Origin: a virus
DNA length: 29,736 nt
IMG/VR virus record: IMGVR_UViG_3300035206_000148
Coordinates: 1 to 29,736 of that record
Reading direction: 5' to 3' (one strand)
Part shown: positions 1 to 7,159 of the stretch, piece after piece
How the letters are laid out: each line of letters begins with the position of its first letter
How positions within the stretch are numbered: the stretch's first letter is position 1
Translations under genes and position numbers: made by a program
Notes under the pieces: model-generated
The model's database searches: none
What the model saw: the letters and a program-made list of their open reading frames with translations, nothing else
What the model was told of the DNA's origin: nothing

Positions 1-182
1 GCAGAGAATTGATTAAATCATTAACAAGATTTAGTTACAAGGAGAATACGCTTATTCCTGATAAAGGTGGTAAAAATGATTACTCACATTTTCCAGATGC
101 GTTAGGATATGGGGTTGACTATATGTTCCCAGTATCAAAAGAAGTTGAACCGGATTACACACGTTCTTGGGGCGTATTTTAA
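1..182 (+). CDS. Terminase large subunit, C-terminal end only (copy A, cut by window start)
   Basis: The reading frame beginning at base 3 encodes the last 59 residues of a terminase large subunit and stops with TAA at 180-182. It includes the nuclease-domain end motif HFPDALGYG and matches the end of the complete TerL at 25313-26548. The first 127 bases are identical to 26367-26493, after which the tails differ (…EPDYTRSWGVF here, …EPQTQQVFGLY there). The gene is therefore not broken; only its end lies in the window. The C-terminal tail of TerL is the part that contacts the portal in studied phages, and here the variable tail travels with the downstream portal. The next gene starts 15 bases later behind an AGGAG site, so the two are probably co-transcribed. 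Confidence 0.93.
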   Translation, partial: RELIKSLTRFSYKENTLIPDKGGKNDYSHFPDALGYGVDYMFPVSKEVEPDYTRSWGVF

Positions 183-197
183 ATTAGGAGTGATAGA

Positions 198-1577
198 ATG
201 GAATTAGAAGATAAGCATCCATATTATGAAAAGTATATTAGTAGATGGAATTATTATAATACGTCTTTCAAAGGTGGTGAAGATTATAGACTATCTCATT
301 TGGGATTATTAAGAAAATACCTATTTGAAGAAGATGCACCTGGTGACCAATATGGTCAACGACTTGAATATACTGCACTTGATAATTTAGTTAAGTTAGT
401 CATTGACACTTACAGAAGTTTCTTATTCAGAAACACACCTGTAAGAACATTTGGTGACTTACAGGATAATATTATAGTACAGAGGTTTCAAAACAACATA
501 GATTTTGAAGAACAGAATTTGAACGAATTCATGCGGTCCGCTAATGATGCCGCTATGATATACGGGCACGTATGGATAATGGTTACGAAAGGATGGCAGG
601 AAGGAGTCTCAACAGTAGAACAAGAGATTGCTAATGACATTAGACCATATGCAAAACTGTTTACCCCGGAGAATGTCATTGATTGGAAGTTTCGAAAAGA
701 AACTAATGGTAGTGAAAAATTATCTTATCTAAAAACACAAGAAGAAGTCACAATTGATATAACTCGTTATATTGTATGGACCGAAGAAGAAATATTTACG
801 TACGAGGTTAACTCAGAGAAAGAAACAACAGAGTTAATAGACACACAGAAGAACGATATTGGTGAAATTCCATTCGTTATGTTGAAAGCAAATCGTGGAC
901 CAGTTAAAGGTATTGGTCGTAGTGATATTGCTGATGTAGCCAAGATTCAACAAGCAGTCTTTAATCTACTATCAGAAGCAGAGCAAGGTGTACGTATATC
1001 AAACCATCCAACATTGGTTAAAACAGAAGAGACTTCAGCAATGGCAGGAGCAGGGGCGGTGATTAATATGAATGACCAAACTGACCCAGCATTGAAGCCG
1101 TATCTGATAGAGCCAAGTGGAACAAATATTAGTTCTATTATGACAATGATTAATGCTCATATTGAAGCAATGCTTCGTATGACTCATCTTGGTGCTATTA
1201 TGGCAGCCAAGGGATTATCTGTTAAGAGTGGTATTGCATTAGCAACAGAATTTGAAATGTTGAATACAAGACTGGCAGATAAGAGTTCAAAATTAGAACA
1301 AGCAGAACAAAATGTATGGAGGCTATTCTGGAAGTATTCAGGATTATCCGAACCAAAAGAATTTAACGTTATGTATCATAAGTCATTTGATTTAAGAGAC
1401 CAACATGCCGACTTGGCATTGTATGCTCAAGCGTTATCTCTGAATGTGCCAAGTGAGACATTCAACAAAGAACTTTATAAGCAAATAGCGAAAATAACAA
1501 TAGTTAGTGGTGATTCTATAGACGATATTGATTTAGAAATAGATGATACTGAAGTCAAAACTGACGATATTGAGTAA
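198..1577 (+). CDS. Portal protein, head cassette A
   Basis: This 459-residue protein is the dodecameric portal through which DNA enters the capsid, located at the tail vertex. The identification rests on its place directly after TerL and before scaffold and capsid genes, its typical length, and its clear homology with the 467-residue protein at 26563 (shared blocks NYTALEN/EYTALDN, RPYAxL, DVAKIQQAxFNLxSEAEQ, and the alanine/glycine-rich stretch AMAGAGAVI). The central region (about residues 235-275) and the C-terminal helical part are the best conserved. The ATG follows AGGAGTGATAGA. The protein ends in an acidic tail (DIDLEIDDTEVKTDDIE), also seen in copy B. No protease domain is fused. 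The family assignment is by context and self-comparison, so the exact portal family is unassigned. Confidence 0.88.
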   Translation: MELEDKHPYYEKYISRWNYYNTSFKGGEDYRLSHLGLLRKYLFEEDAPGDQYGQRLEYTALDNLVKLVIDTYRSFLFRNTPVRTFGDLQDNIIVQRFQNNIDFEEQNLNEFMRSANDAAMIYGHVWIMVTKGWQEGVSTVEQEIANDIRPYAKLFTPENVIDWKFRKETNGSEKLSYLKTQEEVTIDITRYIVWTEEEIFTYEVNSEKETTELIDTQKNDIGEIPFVMLKANRGPVKGIGRSDIADVAKIQQAVFNLLSEAEQGVRISNHPTLVKTEETSAMAGAGAVINMNDQTDPALKPYLIEPSGTNISSIMTMINAHIEAMLRMTHLGAIMAAKGLSVKSGIALATEFEMLNTRLADKSSKLEQAEQNVWRLFWKYSGLSEPKEFNVMYHKSFDLRDQHADLALYAQALSLNVPSETFNKELYKQIAKITIVSGDSIDDIDLEIDDTEVKTDDIE

Positions 1578-1621
1578 TTAATGAAACTTATAAATACATA
1601 TAACAATTAAGGAGTATAGCC

Positions 1622-2323
1622 ATGACCGAACAGGGCGTAACAGCGGGACTCGAATCATCGAGTGATAAAGAGAATGATACAGTTACTGGTACTGAGTTAA
1701 ATGAAAAAGAAATAATCCAGGAAGAACGCAATTTTTCACAAGCGGATGTAGACAAAATTGTTCAAGCAAGATTAGAGAAATATAAAAAAAGATTCTCAGA
1801 CATTGATTTGAACGAATATAAGACGTTAAAATCAGCAGAAGATGAGCGTGAGTTAGAGGCGATGAAAAAACGTGAAGAATTTGACCAAGTCCTTGGAACT
1901 CAAAAAGCCAAGTACGAAGAAGAATTAAACACACTTAGAACGGAATTGACAACTATGAAAGTAGATGGTACACTTCTAGCAGCCGCTGGAAATCGTAACG
2001 CTGTCAATCCTGAACAAGTTTCACAATTATTAAGGAATCAGGTTGGACTAGATGAAACTGGTAGACCTGTAGTGTACACTGCTGATAAGCAAGTTGTATA
2101 TGATCCTGATACCTCAGAGCCAAAGACTTTGGAAAGTTTGGTGAACGAATTTTTAGATGCTAATACCCACTTCGTTAGAAGCGGTGCTAGAGGAGTCGTA
2201 AGTTCAGGTTCACAGGGTTCAGATTTAAGTAAAGGCAATAATAATATTGCTGACTTAGATATGAATAAGCCAGCAGACAGAAAAATCTATAAAGAATTGA
2301 TGTCTTCTGGTAAATTAATTTAA
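1622..2323 (+). CDS. Capsid scaffold protein, head cassette A
   Basis: This 233-residue protein probably acts as internal scaffold during procapsid assembly. It is highly charged, with a predicted coiled coil from about residue 40 to 115 (runs of K/E with heptad leucines, e.g. DIDLNEYKTLKSAEDERELE), followed by a conserved block around NAVNPEQVSQLLRNQVGL and a flexible Ser/Gly-rich segment. It lies between portal and capsid genes, the standard scaffold position, and has a paralogous counterpart at 28022-28690 with the same architecture. No serine-protease motif is seen, so it looks like a pure scaffold rather than a protease-scaffold fusion. The start codon follows AAGGAGTATAGCC. Function is inferred from context and architecture, not from a recognised sequence family. 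Confidence 0.8.
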   Translation: MTEQGVTAGLESSSDKENDTVTGTELNEKEIIQEERNFSQADVDKIVQARLEKYKKRFSDIDLNEYKTLKSAEDERELEAMKKREEFDQVLGTQKAKYEEELNTLRTELTTMKVDGTLLAAAGNRNAVNPEQVSQLLRNQVGLDETGRPVVYTADKQVVYDPDTSEPKTLESLVNEFLDANTHFVRSGARGVVSSGSQGSDLSKGNNNIADLDMNKPADRKIYKELMSSGKLI

Positions 2324-2345
2324 TTTAATATAAGGAGTCAGTAAC

Positions 2346-3185
2346 ATGGCACAAGAAGCATATCTATCGGGTATCAATTTAGATGAATTGATGGTCAATA
2401 CAAAAGCCGCAACAGTATACGCGGCACAAGAAAACAGTCTGTATCTATCAGGCGGAATCGTTCCTATGGTATCAGTACCAGCAGGTTCAATGAAAGCACA
2501 AGTTCCAGTTATGGGTGCAGTCACACCTCAAGTTATCTCAGCAGAAGCAGGTACAGGTGTGGATTTAGAAACAAGAACTGTAACAGATGCACAAAACCAC
2601 ATCTCATTAGAACTTCACGCGGCACGCAGTGTTGTTAGAGATTTAGGTGGTATTACACCAGCAGAAATCGGTCGTATCTTAGGTAACGCAGTAGCGAAAT
2701 CAGTAGACACAACTGTAACAGGTGCAATGGTTAACTTAACAGAGCAAGAAATCACGGCAGATAATTTAGACCTTGATGAGATTTTCGCGGCAGTAGCAAC
2801 TATTCGTGGCGCTGGTGAAGGTGGCGAATTATTCGGTATCGTATCAACAGACGCTTACGCACATTTAATGGGTGCAGTTGGTAACGCGGCATTTGCTGGT
2901 GGTGATTTTCAAACAGCGGCTATGAGAAACGGGTTTTTTGGGAAAGTGGCCGGAATAAATTGTTTTATTTCGAGTTACCTGAATAACACATCTTTAGGTT
3001 CAGCAGTTAATCCTAAGATGGCTATATTCTCTGGCGATGCTATGAGAGGTGCTATCTCTGGTGGTGTTAATGTAGAGGTGGAGCGCCGAGCAGCCGCAGT
3101 TGGTTTTGATGTGGTGGCGAGCGCCGCGTTCGGGTGTGCAACTATTGATGCAACTCGTGGTGTTCTAATCATTGACCAGTCGTAA
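2346..3185 (+). CDS. Major capsid protein, head cassette A
   Basis: This 279-residue protein is the likely main shell subunit, presumably HK97-fold. It follows the scaffold gene, has a strong AAGGAG ribosome site, and is the only abundant-structural-protein candidate before the connectors. It aligns along its length with the 284-residue protein at 28727 (shared pattern ENSLYLSG/ESSLYLPG, VPxGSxxAQxP, AAR..xRDLGG/AARALLKDLGG, then DV.AS.xA near the C-terminus), although the two are clearly diverged. No N-terminal delta domain is visible, consistent with a separate scaffold. The stretch from about base 2930 to 3150 uses more GC-rich and unusual codons than the rest of the gene. A hairpin follows the stop codon. 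Confidence 0.85.
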   Translation: MAQEAYLSGINLDELMVNTKAATVYAAQENSLYLSGGIVPMVSVPAGSMKAQVPVMGAVTPQVISAEAGTGVDLETRTVTDAQNHISLELHAARSVVRDLGGITPAEIGRILGNAVAKSVDTTVTGAMVNLTEQEITADNLDLDEIFAAVATIRGAGEGGELFGIVSTDAYAHLMGAVGNAAFAGGDFQTAAMRNGFFGKVAGINCFISSYLNNTSLGSAVNPKMAIFSGDAMRGAISGGVNVEVERRAAAVGFDVVASAAFGCATIDATRGVLIIDQS

Positions 3186-3205
3186 TAATTAGATAATACT
3201 ATAAT

Positions 3206-3231
3206 ATATGAGGGGGTTAAACCCCTCATAT
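3206..3231 (+). terminator. Hairpin after capsid gene A (attenuator or mRNA-stabilising stem)
   Basis: The bases ATATGAGGGG (3206-3215) and CCCCTCATAT (3222-3231) form a perfect 10-bp stem with a 6-base loop, 20 bases after the capsid stop codon. No run of T follows, so it is not a textbook intrinsic terminator. A different stem occupies the same position after capsid gene B (29590-29620). This suggests a conserved role in limiting read-through or in protecting the 3' end of the abundant capsid message. Confidence 0.6.
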
Positions 3232-3237
3232 CACACT

Positions 3238-3336
3238 AGGAGAATAAGATATGGCGATGTCAACAGACGCAAATTTATTAGAATATTTACCAGAGATTCT
3301 TAATTATGGTATTGATGAATTTACTGATTATCACAG
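3238..3336 (+). repeat. Right anchor of the duplicated head region (99-base exact repeat)
   Basis: These 99 bases are identical to 29629-29727. They cover the ribosome site and the first 29 codons of the connector gene. Three adjacent mismatches follow (CCT at 3337-3339 against TAA at 29728-29730), then six matching bases to the window end. To the left, the intergenic sequences are unrelated apart from both forming a hairpin. Confidence 0.97.
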
Positions 3337-3673
3337 CCTGGCTCGAACCGACATCATTCGTAGACTTGGAAAAGACTGGTGGGTTAAATCTGGATGGTCA
3401 AATGAAATGGACGACACACTGTTAGACGAAACTCAATTTACTAAATGTGCTTCGTACTTAGTACTGTCAGAATATGCTCTACCACAACTTACAAAATGGA
3501 ACGCTGAAGGAGATGAAGATAAATTTCAAGTGATGATGAAACATTACAGTCACAAATATGAAGAAGAATTTAACGCAATATTATATGATGGTGTAAGATA
3601 TGATGCCGATGATGACGGTACAGTTACAGCGTCAGAAGAAAGACCAAAACATTTTAGTAGGTTAACAAGATAA
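3251..3673 (+). CDS. Probable head-tail connector (adaptor) protein
   Basis: This 140-residue protein is probably the first head-completion or adaptor protein that docks on the portal. It lies directly downstream of the capsid gene, where connector genes sit in siphoviruses, and its mostly helical, acidic composition fits. No motif identifies the family with certainty. Translation may start at 3251 or at the second ATG (3257); GGAG at 3239-3242 suits the first better. Its stop overlaps the next start as TAATG. A second copy of its first 31 codons closes the window (29642 onward), differing in an SL to SK change at residue 30. Confidence 0.7.
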   Translation: MAMSTDANLLEYLPEILNYGIDEFTDYHSLARTDIIRRLGKDWWVKSGWSNEMDDTLLDETQFTKCASYLVLSEYALPQLTKWNAEGDEDKFQVMMKHYSHKYEEEFNAILYDGVRYDADDDGTVTASEERPKHFSRLTR

Positions 3674-4083
3674 TGTCTGGATTAAATAAAAAACACTTTC
3701 GTAGTCAGATGAAGAAAATGAAGTCTAGACTTAACAAAGGAATGGCTGAAGGAACTGAGGTATTTGCTAAGGAGTTGAAGTCACTTATATTGACACGTAC
3801 AGCAAAAGGTACGGGAGTTAATGGTTCATTTAAGAAGTATACTAAAAAATACGCTGAATTAAAGGGTGATCCCACAGTTAATTTAAGTAATACAGGTAAG
3901 ATGTTAGGCGCAATGAAAGTTAAAAAGATTAATAAGAATACGTACAGAGTTGGGTTCAGTAATAAAAAAGAAGAGACCAAAGCGGGACATGTTGGTAAAA
4001 TTAGACCATTTATGGGATTAAATAAAAACGAAGAGAAGGTCCTTTTCAAAAAGTTTGGTAATACATTTAAGAGGTACGTATGA
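3673..4083 (+). CDS. Probable head-tail joining/neck protein (HK97 gp10-like position)
   Basis: The product is a 136-residue, very basic protein (many K in MKKMKSRLNK and KKYTKKYAELKGD), with a central segment LSNTGKMLGAMKVKK that resembles the 'tail completion/minor tail Z or HK97 gp10' proteins, which typically carry a 'L..TG.L..S' block. Such proteins join the neck to the tail terminator. The gene overlaps its neighbours on both sides (TAATG upstream, ATGA downstream), which places it in the tightly coupled connector operon. The assignment is mainly by position and this one motif. Confidence 0.62.
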   Translation: MSGLNKKHFRSQMKKMKSRLNKGMAEGTEVFAKELKSLILTRTAKGTGVNGSFKKYTKKYAELKGDPTVNLSNTGKMLGAMKVKKINKNTYRVGFSNKKEETKAGHVGKIRPFMGLNKNEEKVLFKKFGNTFKRYV

Positions 4084-4517
4084 GTGATATCAAAATAAGT
4101 TATAGAGAGAATATCGCAAAAGATATAGTTAAGGCGATTAAAAGTATTAAGTCAGTTCGATACACAACTAGAGATGTATTCGAAGTTGACGAATTAAGTG
4201 AGGCACAGTTTCCTGCCGTGCTAGTTCAGACTGGTTCAGAAATAAAGTCTGAATCTAGTATGGGTAATAGAATGGGAACAATTGAATACGAACTGATTGG
4301 ATTTGTTAAAGGGAAGTACTTAGATACTGCTCGAAATAAACTCACAGACGTATTAGAAGAAAAATTGTATGAAGATAGAACGCGGAATGCGTATGCTGTT
4401 GATACAATCGTAACGGAAGTCATTACCGATGGTGGTGTGATATTCCCAATGGGTGCTATTCAAATGATGGTAACCGTTGAATATATTCACCAGTCAGGTG
4501 ATTTAACAAAATCTTAA
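4080..4517 (+). CDS. Probable tail terminator protein (lambda gpU-like position)
   Basis: This 145-residue protein is expected to cap the tail tube and bind the neck. The order connector, gp10-like, this gene, then tail tube protein is the standard one. The sequence has an alpha/beta pattern typical of tail terminators: an N-terminal helix, a Y/F-rich strand (FPAVLVQTGSEI), a long middle strand IEYELIGFVKG, a helix with NKLTDVLEEKLYED and a final strand MMVTVEYIHQ. It starts with an ATGA overlap, implying translational coupling to the upstream gene. Function is inferred from position and fold pattern. Confidence 0.65.
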   Translation: MSDIKISYRENIAKDIVKAIKSIKSVRYTTRDVFEVDELSEAQFPAVLVQTGSEIKSESSMGNRMGTIEYELIGFVKGKYLDTARNKLTDVLEEKLYEDRTRNAYAVDTIVTEVITDGGVIFPMGAIQMMVTVEYIHQSGDLTKS

Positions 4518-4529
4518 AGGAGATTTATT

Positions 4530-4898
4530 ATGGCAGTTATAAAAGGTAAAAACGGAACAGTGTCGGCAGATAGTAGTAATATAGCACTCGTAACTTCATG
4601 GTCCGTGTCACAAGAGGCAGACGTATTAGAAACTTCTGCCATGGGGTCAACTAATAAAACTTATGTCGGTTCATTAACAGGATGGTCTGGATCAGTTGAA
4701 TGTTGGTTAGATAGTACTGGTGGTCAACAATCAGCAATGCCAATAGGCACAGAAGTGACGTTGGTTCTCGATACTGTAGATGGTCTAGCGTACACAGGCG
4801 ATGCTATTATCACTGGATCGAACGCATCATCTGGAATGTCAGATGTAGTGTCAGTTAGTTTCGACTTTCAAGGCACAGGTGCGTTGACAACAGCGTAA
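4530..4898 (+). CDS. Major tail tube protein
   Basis: This 122-residue protein is almost entirely beta-strand in pattern. The segments SWSVSQEADVLETSAMGS, YVGSLTGWSGSVECWLD and SGMSDVVSVSFDFQGTGAL match the layout of siphoviral tail tube proteins, where ET(S/T)xxG followed by GxxxW(S/T)G is a familiar signature. It lies just before the G/GT frameshift pair, exactly where lambda V sits. It has its own strong AAGGAG ribosome site, fitting high expression. It is short, with no C-terminal Ig-like decoration domain. Confidence 0.85.
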   Translation: MAVIKGKNGTVSADSSNIALVTSWSVSQEADVLETSAMGSTNKTYVGSLTGWSGSVECWLDSTGGQQSAMPIGTEVTLVLDTVDGLAYTGDAIITGSNASSGMSDVVSVSFDFQGTGALTTA

Positions 4899-4913
4899 CA
4901 TTAAGGAGTTAGT

Positions 4914-5252
4914 ATGAGTGTATTAGTAAATGCGAAAAAGCATTTTAAGAGTGTTATAGGTGACGATTTAATTTCTATGGATGTTGCTGAATGGGATAGT
5001 AAAGTTTATTTTAAACCCTCAGCAACATTAAAACAAACAGAAGTTGTAGTCGCCTTGCATTCCGAACACAAATTAGCAGAAGCAATGGCTAATGTATTAA
5101 TAATGCGGTGTCTAAATGAAGATGGATCCAAGATGTTCAAGGCAGTAGATTTATATGACCTTATGAATAATGTTGATCCATTGGTAATAACACGAGTTTC
5201 ATCTGAAATATTAGATTATGAACCTAGTGTGGAAGAAATAAAAAAAAAGTAG
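4914..5252 (+). CDS. Tail assembly chaperone, short form (lambda gpG analogue)
   Basis: This 112-residue product is the shorter of two tail assembly chaperones made from one start. It lies between the tail tube and tape measure genes, the invariant position of G/GT. It ends with …EIKKK at a TAG stop (5250-5252) that directly follows a slippery A-run. Ribosomes that slip back one base continue into the T part (see the 4914-5392 entry). In lambda, G and GT coat the tape measure protein and recruit tail tube subunits. The sequence is otherwise unremarkable; the frame arrangement is the strongest evidence. Confidence 0.85.
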   Translation: MSVLVNAKKHFKSVIGDDLISMDVAEWDSKVYFKPSATLKQTEVVVALHSEHKLAEAMANVLIMRCLNEDGSKMFKAVDLYDLMNNVDPLVITRVSSEILDYEPSVEEIKKK

Positions 5253-5392
5253 AAGAGCCAGACCTTTACTTTAAGTTTCAATTGGCTGAGCATCTTAATA
5301 TGACGCTCAATGACATTATGAATATGTCAAATACAGAATATCTAGGTTGGAGTACTTACTTTGACCTTAAAAATGAACGGAGCAAAGACTAA
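4914..5392 (+). CDS. Tail assembly chaperone, frameshifted long form (lambda gpGT analogue)
   Basis: After the slip at 5243-5249, translation continues from codon GTA at 5249 for 47 residues to the TAA at 5390-5392, giving a 159-residue fusion. The T extension reads VEEPDLYFKFQLAEHLN… with the pattern 'LAEHLxMTLxDIMNMSNTEYLGW', characteristic of gpT-type extensions. The T stop overlaps the tape measure start (TAATG). The T part has no good start codon or ribosome site of its own, so frameshifting is the only sensible way to express it. In lambda the G:GT ratio is critical for tail length control. Confidence 0.88.
5243..5249 (+). promoter_or_regulatory. Programmed -1 ribosomal frameshift site (A AAA AAG)
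   Basis: The heptamer A AAA AAG, in frame with the upstream gene, is a canonical -1 slippery sequence, the same as in E. coli dnaX. It lies at the end of a nine-A run (5240-5248) and is followed immediately by the zero-frame TAG. A slip of both tRNAs by one base restores an open frame (GTA GAA GAG …) that runs to 5392. Confidence 0.9.
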
Positions 5393-6810
5393 TGCCAAAT
5401 CAATACACAGCAAACATACAGATAAAGGCTCAAGATAAGGCTTCTGGATCTATCGATAGACTATCGAAGAAGTTTGACCCCCTTAATAGAAAAGCCCAGA
5501 AGTTCGACAAGAATATGTCGAAAGCAGACAAGTCTATAAAGAAGTCATCAAAATCTTTGAGCAAAATGAAGAAGATGATTGGTGCTGCCGCTGTTGCTGG
5601 AGCCGCATTTGCTGCCATCAAGATGGTAGGTAACAAAATCAACGACATGGATGAATTGGCGAAGTCAGCAAGAGCCGCGGGTGCCGCTTCATCTAATGAA
5701 GCATTCGCAGGATTTCAAGTATTAAAACAAGCAATGAGTGAAGCGGGTATTGAAGCCGCGACATATGATAGAGCATTGCTTCAGACTACACAAAGACTAC
5801 AAGCGGGCACAGAAGGACAGAAGTCATACAAGAAAGTAACAGACAAACTTGGTGACTCAATTAGAAACTCAAACGGCGAATTAAAGTCTGGTCCAGAATT
5901 ACTTGTAGCAATGACCAACGCTCTCAATGAGGGTAAAATAACCACTGAAGACTTCGCTAAAGTAGTAGGTGGTCGTGCTGGTCCTTTGATTCAGAATCAA
6001 TTTGCGTCAATTAACAAGACAGCAGAAGAATTACAAGCAACATTAGACGATACAGCAAAACACACAGACATCGTTCCATTGTCTGCTGCCAATAGTGCAG
6101 AGAAATTCAATGATACTATTTCTAGATTAAAACAAGGATTTGGTAAATTAATGACTAATGCTATTCAACCATTACTTCCACTACTTAATAAATTAGTCGA
6201 AGGAATGCTTAAACATATGCCCCCTATTATAAAAAAGATAGGATCAGCGTTCGCGGCTATAGGAGAAGTCTTGGGACCATTAGCAAAAGTATTACTCCCA
6301 TTAATATGGAAGGCATTATGGCCTGTTAGAACAGCATTCAAAGTACTGGGTTTCTATATTAAAAATATAATATTCCCAATATTCAAAGTATTGATAACGA
6401 TAGTGACAAAGGTTATAAAGGTTATTAGTGGCGTAGTTGATGGAATTATAAAGGCAGTTGACACAATTAAAAGTTTCGGCAAGGGGATTCTGAGATTCCT
6501 TGGATTTGATTTTGATGATGATTTGGAAGTAAGTGCGAATAAGAATGTTAATAATCAAGTGAAAGTATTAAGTGAAAAGATGGATGAAAAGGAAGAAGAA
6601 GTAAACGAAGCGGTTGAAAGAAATCTTGGACAAAAAGGTCCAGATAACAGGCTGACATCCTTAACAGTCAATGTCAACAAATTAACTGTTGATGGCGCAG
6701 ACCCAGTAGGAAGTCAAAAAGCATTGGCTCAATTGATTAAGGGTGTTGCGGCTCAAACAGCATTAGATATTATTGTTGAAAATCAGAAGCACGGAGGATT
6801 ATATGCCTAG
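5392..6810 (+). CDS. Tape measure protein (short)
   Basis: This 472-residue protein is predicted to span the tail lumen and set tail length. The N-terminal third is rich in Lys, Ala and Ser with coiled-coil heptads (e.g. FDKNMSKADKSIKKSSKSLS), followed by a hydrophobic alanine-rich stretch (MIGAAAVAGAAFAAIKM, about residues 62-78). Several hydrophobic, membrane-like segments lie at about residues 260-370 (IGSAFAAIGEVLGPL, VLLPLIWKALWPVR, IIFPIFKVLITIVTKV). The C-terminal part is charged and includes a coiled coil. Tape measures are usually longer than 600 residues, so the tail is expected to be short for a siphovirus. The gene begins on the T stop codon and overlaps the next gene by 8 bases. 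Confidence 0.88.
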   Translation: MPNQYTANIQIKAQDKASGSIDRLSKKFDPLNRKAQKFDKNMSKADKSIKKSSKSLSKMKKMIGAAAVAGAAFAAIKMVGNKINDMDELAKSARAAGAASSNEAFAGFQVLKQAMSEAGIEAATYDRALLQTTQRLQAGTEGQKSYKKVTDKLGDSIRNSNGELKSGPELLVAMTNALNEGKITTEDFAKVVGGRAGPLIQNQFASINKTAEELQATLDDTAKHTDIVPLSAANSAEKFNDTISRLKQGFGKLMTNAIQPLLPLLNKLVEGMLKHMPPIIKKIGSAFAAIGEVLGPLAKVLLPLIWKALWPVRTAFKVLGFYIKNIIFPIFKVLITIVTKVIKVISGVVDGIIKAVDTIKSFGKGILRFLGFDFDDDLEVSANKNVNNQVKVLSEKMDEKEEEVNEAVERNLGQKGPDNRLTSLTVNVNKLTVDGADPVGSQKALAQLIKGVAAQTALDIIVENQKHGGLYA

Positions 6811-7159
6811 TCAAAATTTACCATTACCAACTCAATTATCTATAAGCACTTCTTATATTCAAAGTGGCAGAACAAGACTTATAGAATTTGGTGATGGATA
6901 TGTACAAAGAACACCATTAGGAATCAACAACAAGATACGAAGCATCGTTGTAGTACATGAAAATCTAAGTCCAACTGATGCGGCGACAGTATTAACAGTG
7001 TATGACAGTGTACAAGCATCGGGTGATCCGATTGATATCACTGCTAATGAATTATTAACAACTGATGGGTTGTTCTATGTCGAAGATGTAAGTGTTGATA
7101 TGACTGACAACGATAGAAGAACAATTACAGCAAGTATGCGTGAGGTCTTTGATTTATAA
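6803..7159 (+). CDS. Minor tail protein M-like (distal tail/tip)
   Basis: This 118-residue protein matches the lambda gpM family pattern: an early 'SYIQSGRTRLIEFGDGYVQRTPLGIN' region and a late block ending 'NDRRTITASMREVFDL'. In lambda, M joins the tail tube to the tip complex after the tape measure is in place. The start chosen is ATG 6803, behind GGAGG at 6793-6797, rather than an upstream in-frame ATG with no ribosome site. It overlaps the tape measure gene by 8 bases, and its stop overlaps the next start (TAATG). Confidence 0.85.
   Translation: MPSQNLPLPTQLSISTSYIQSGRTRLIEFGDGYVQRTPLGINNKIRSIVVVHENLSPTDAATVLTVYDSVQASGDPIDITANELLTTDGLFYVEDVSVDMTDNDRRTITASMREVFDL

Noticed and set aside
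1-127. Terminal repeat, cos or attachment site at the window start
   Set aside because: The repeat is terminase coding sequence followed in both places by homologous portal genes. It is better explained as the wrap-around junction of a circular genome.
6773-6802. Upstream in-frame start for the M-like gene
   Set aside because: It lies inside the tape measure gene without a ribosome site; ATG 6803 has GGAGG at the right distance. The same logic moved the starts of the genes at 19194 and 24660.
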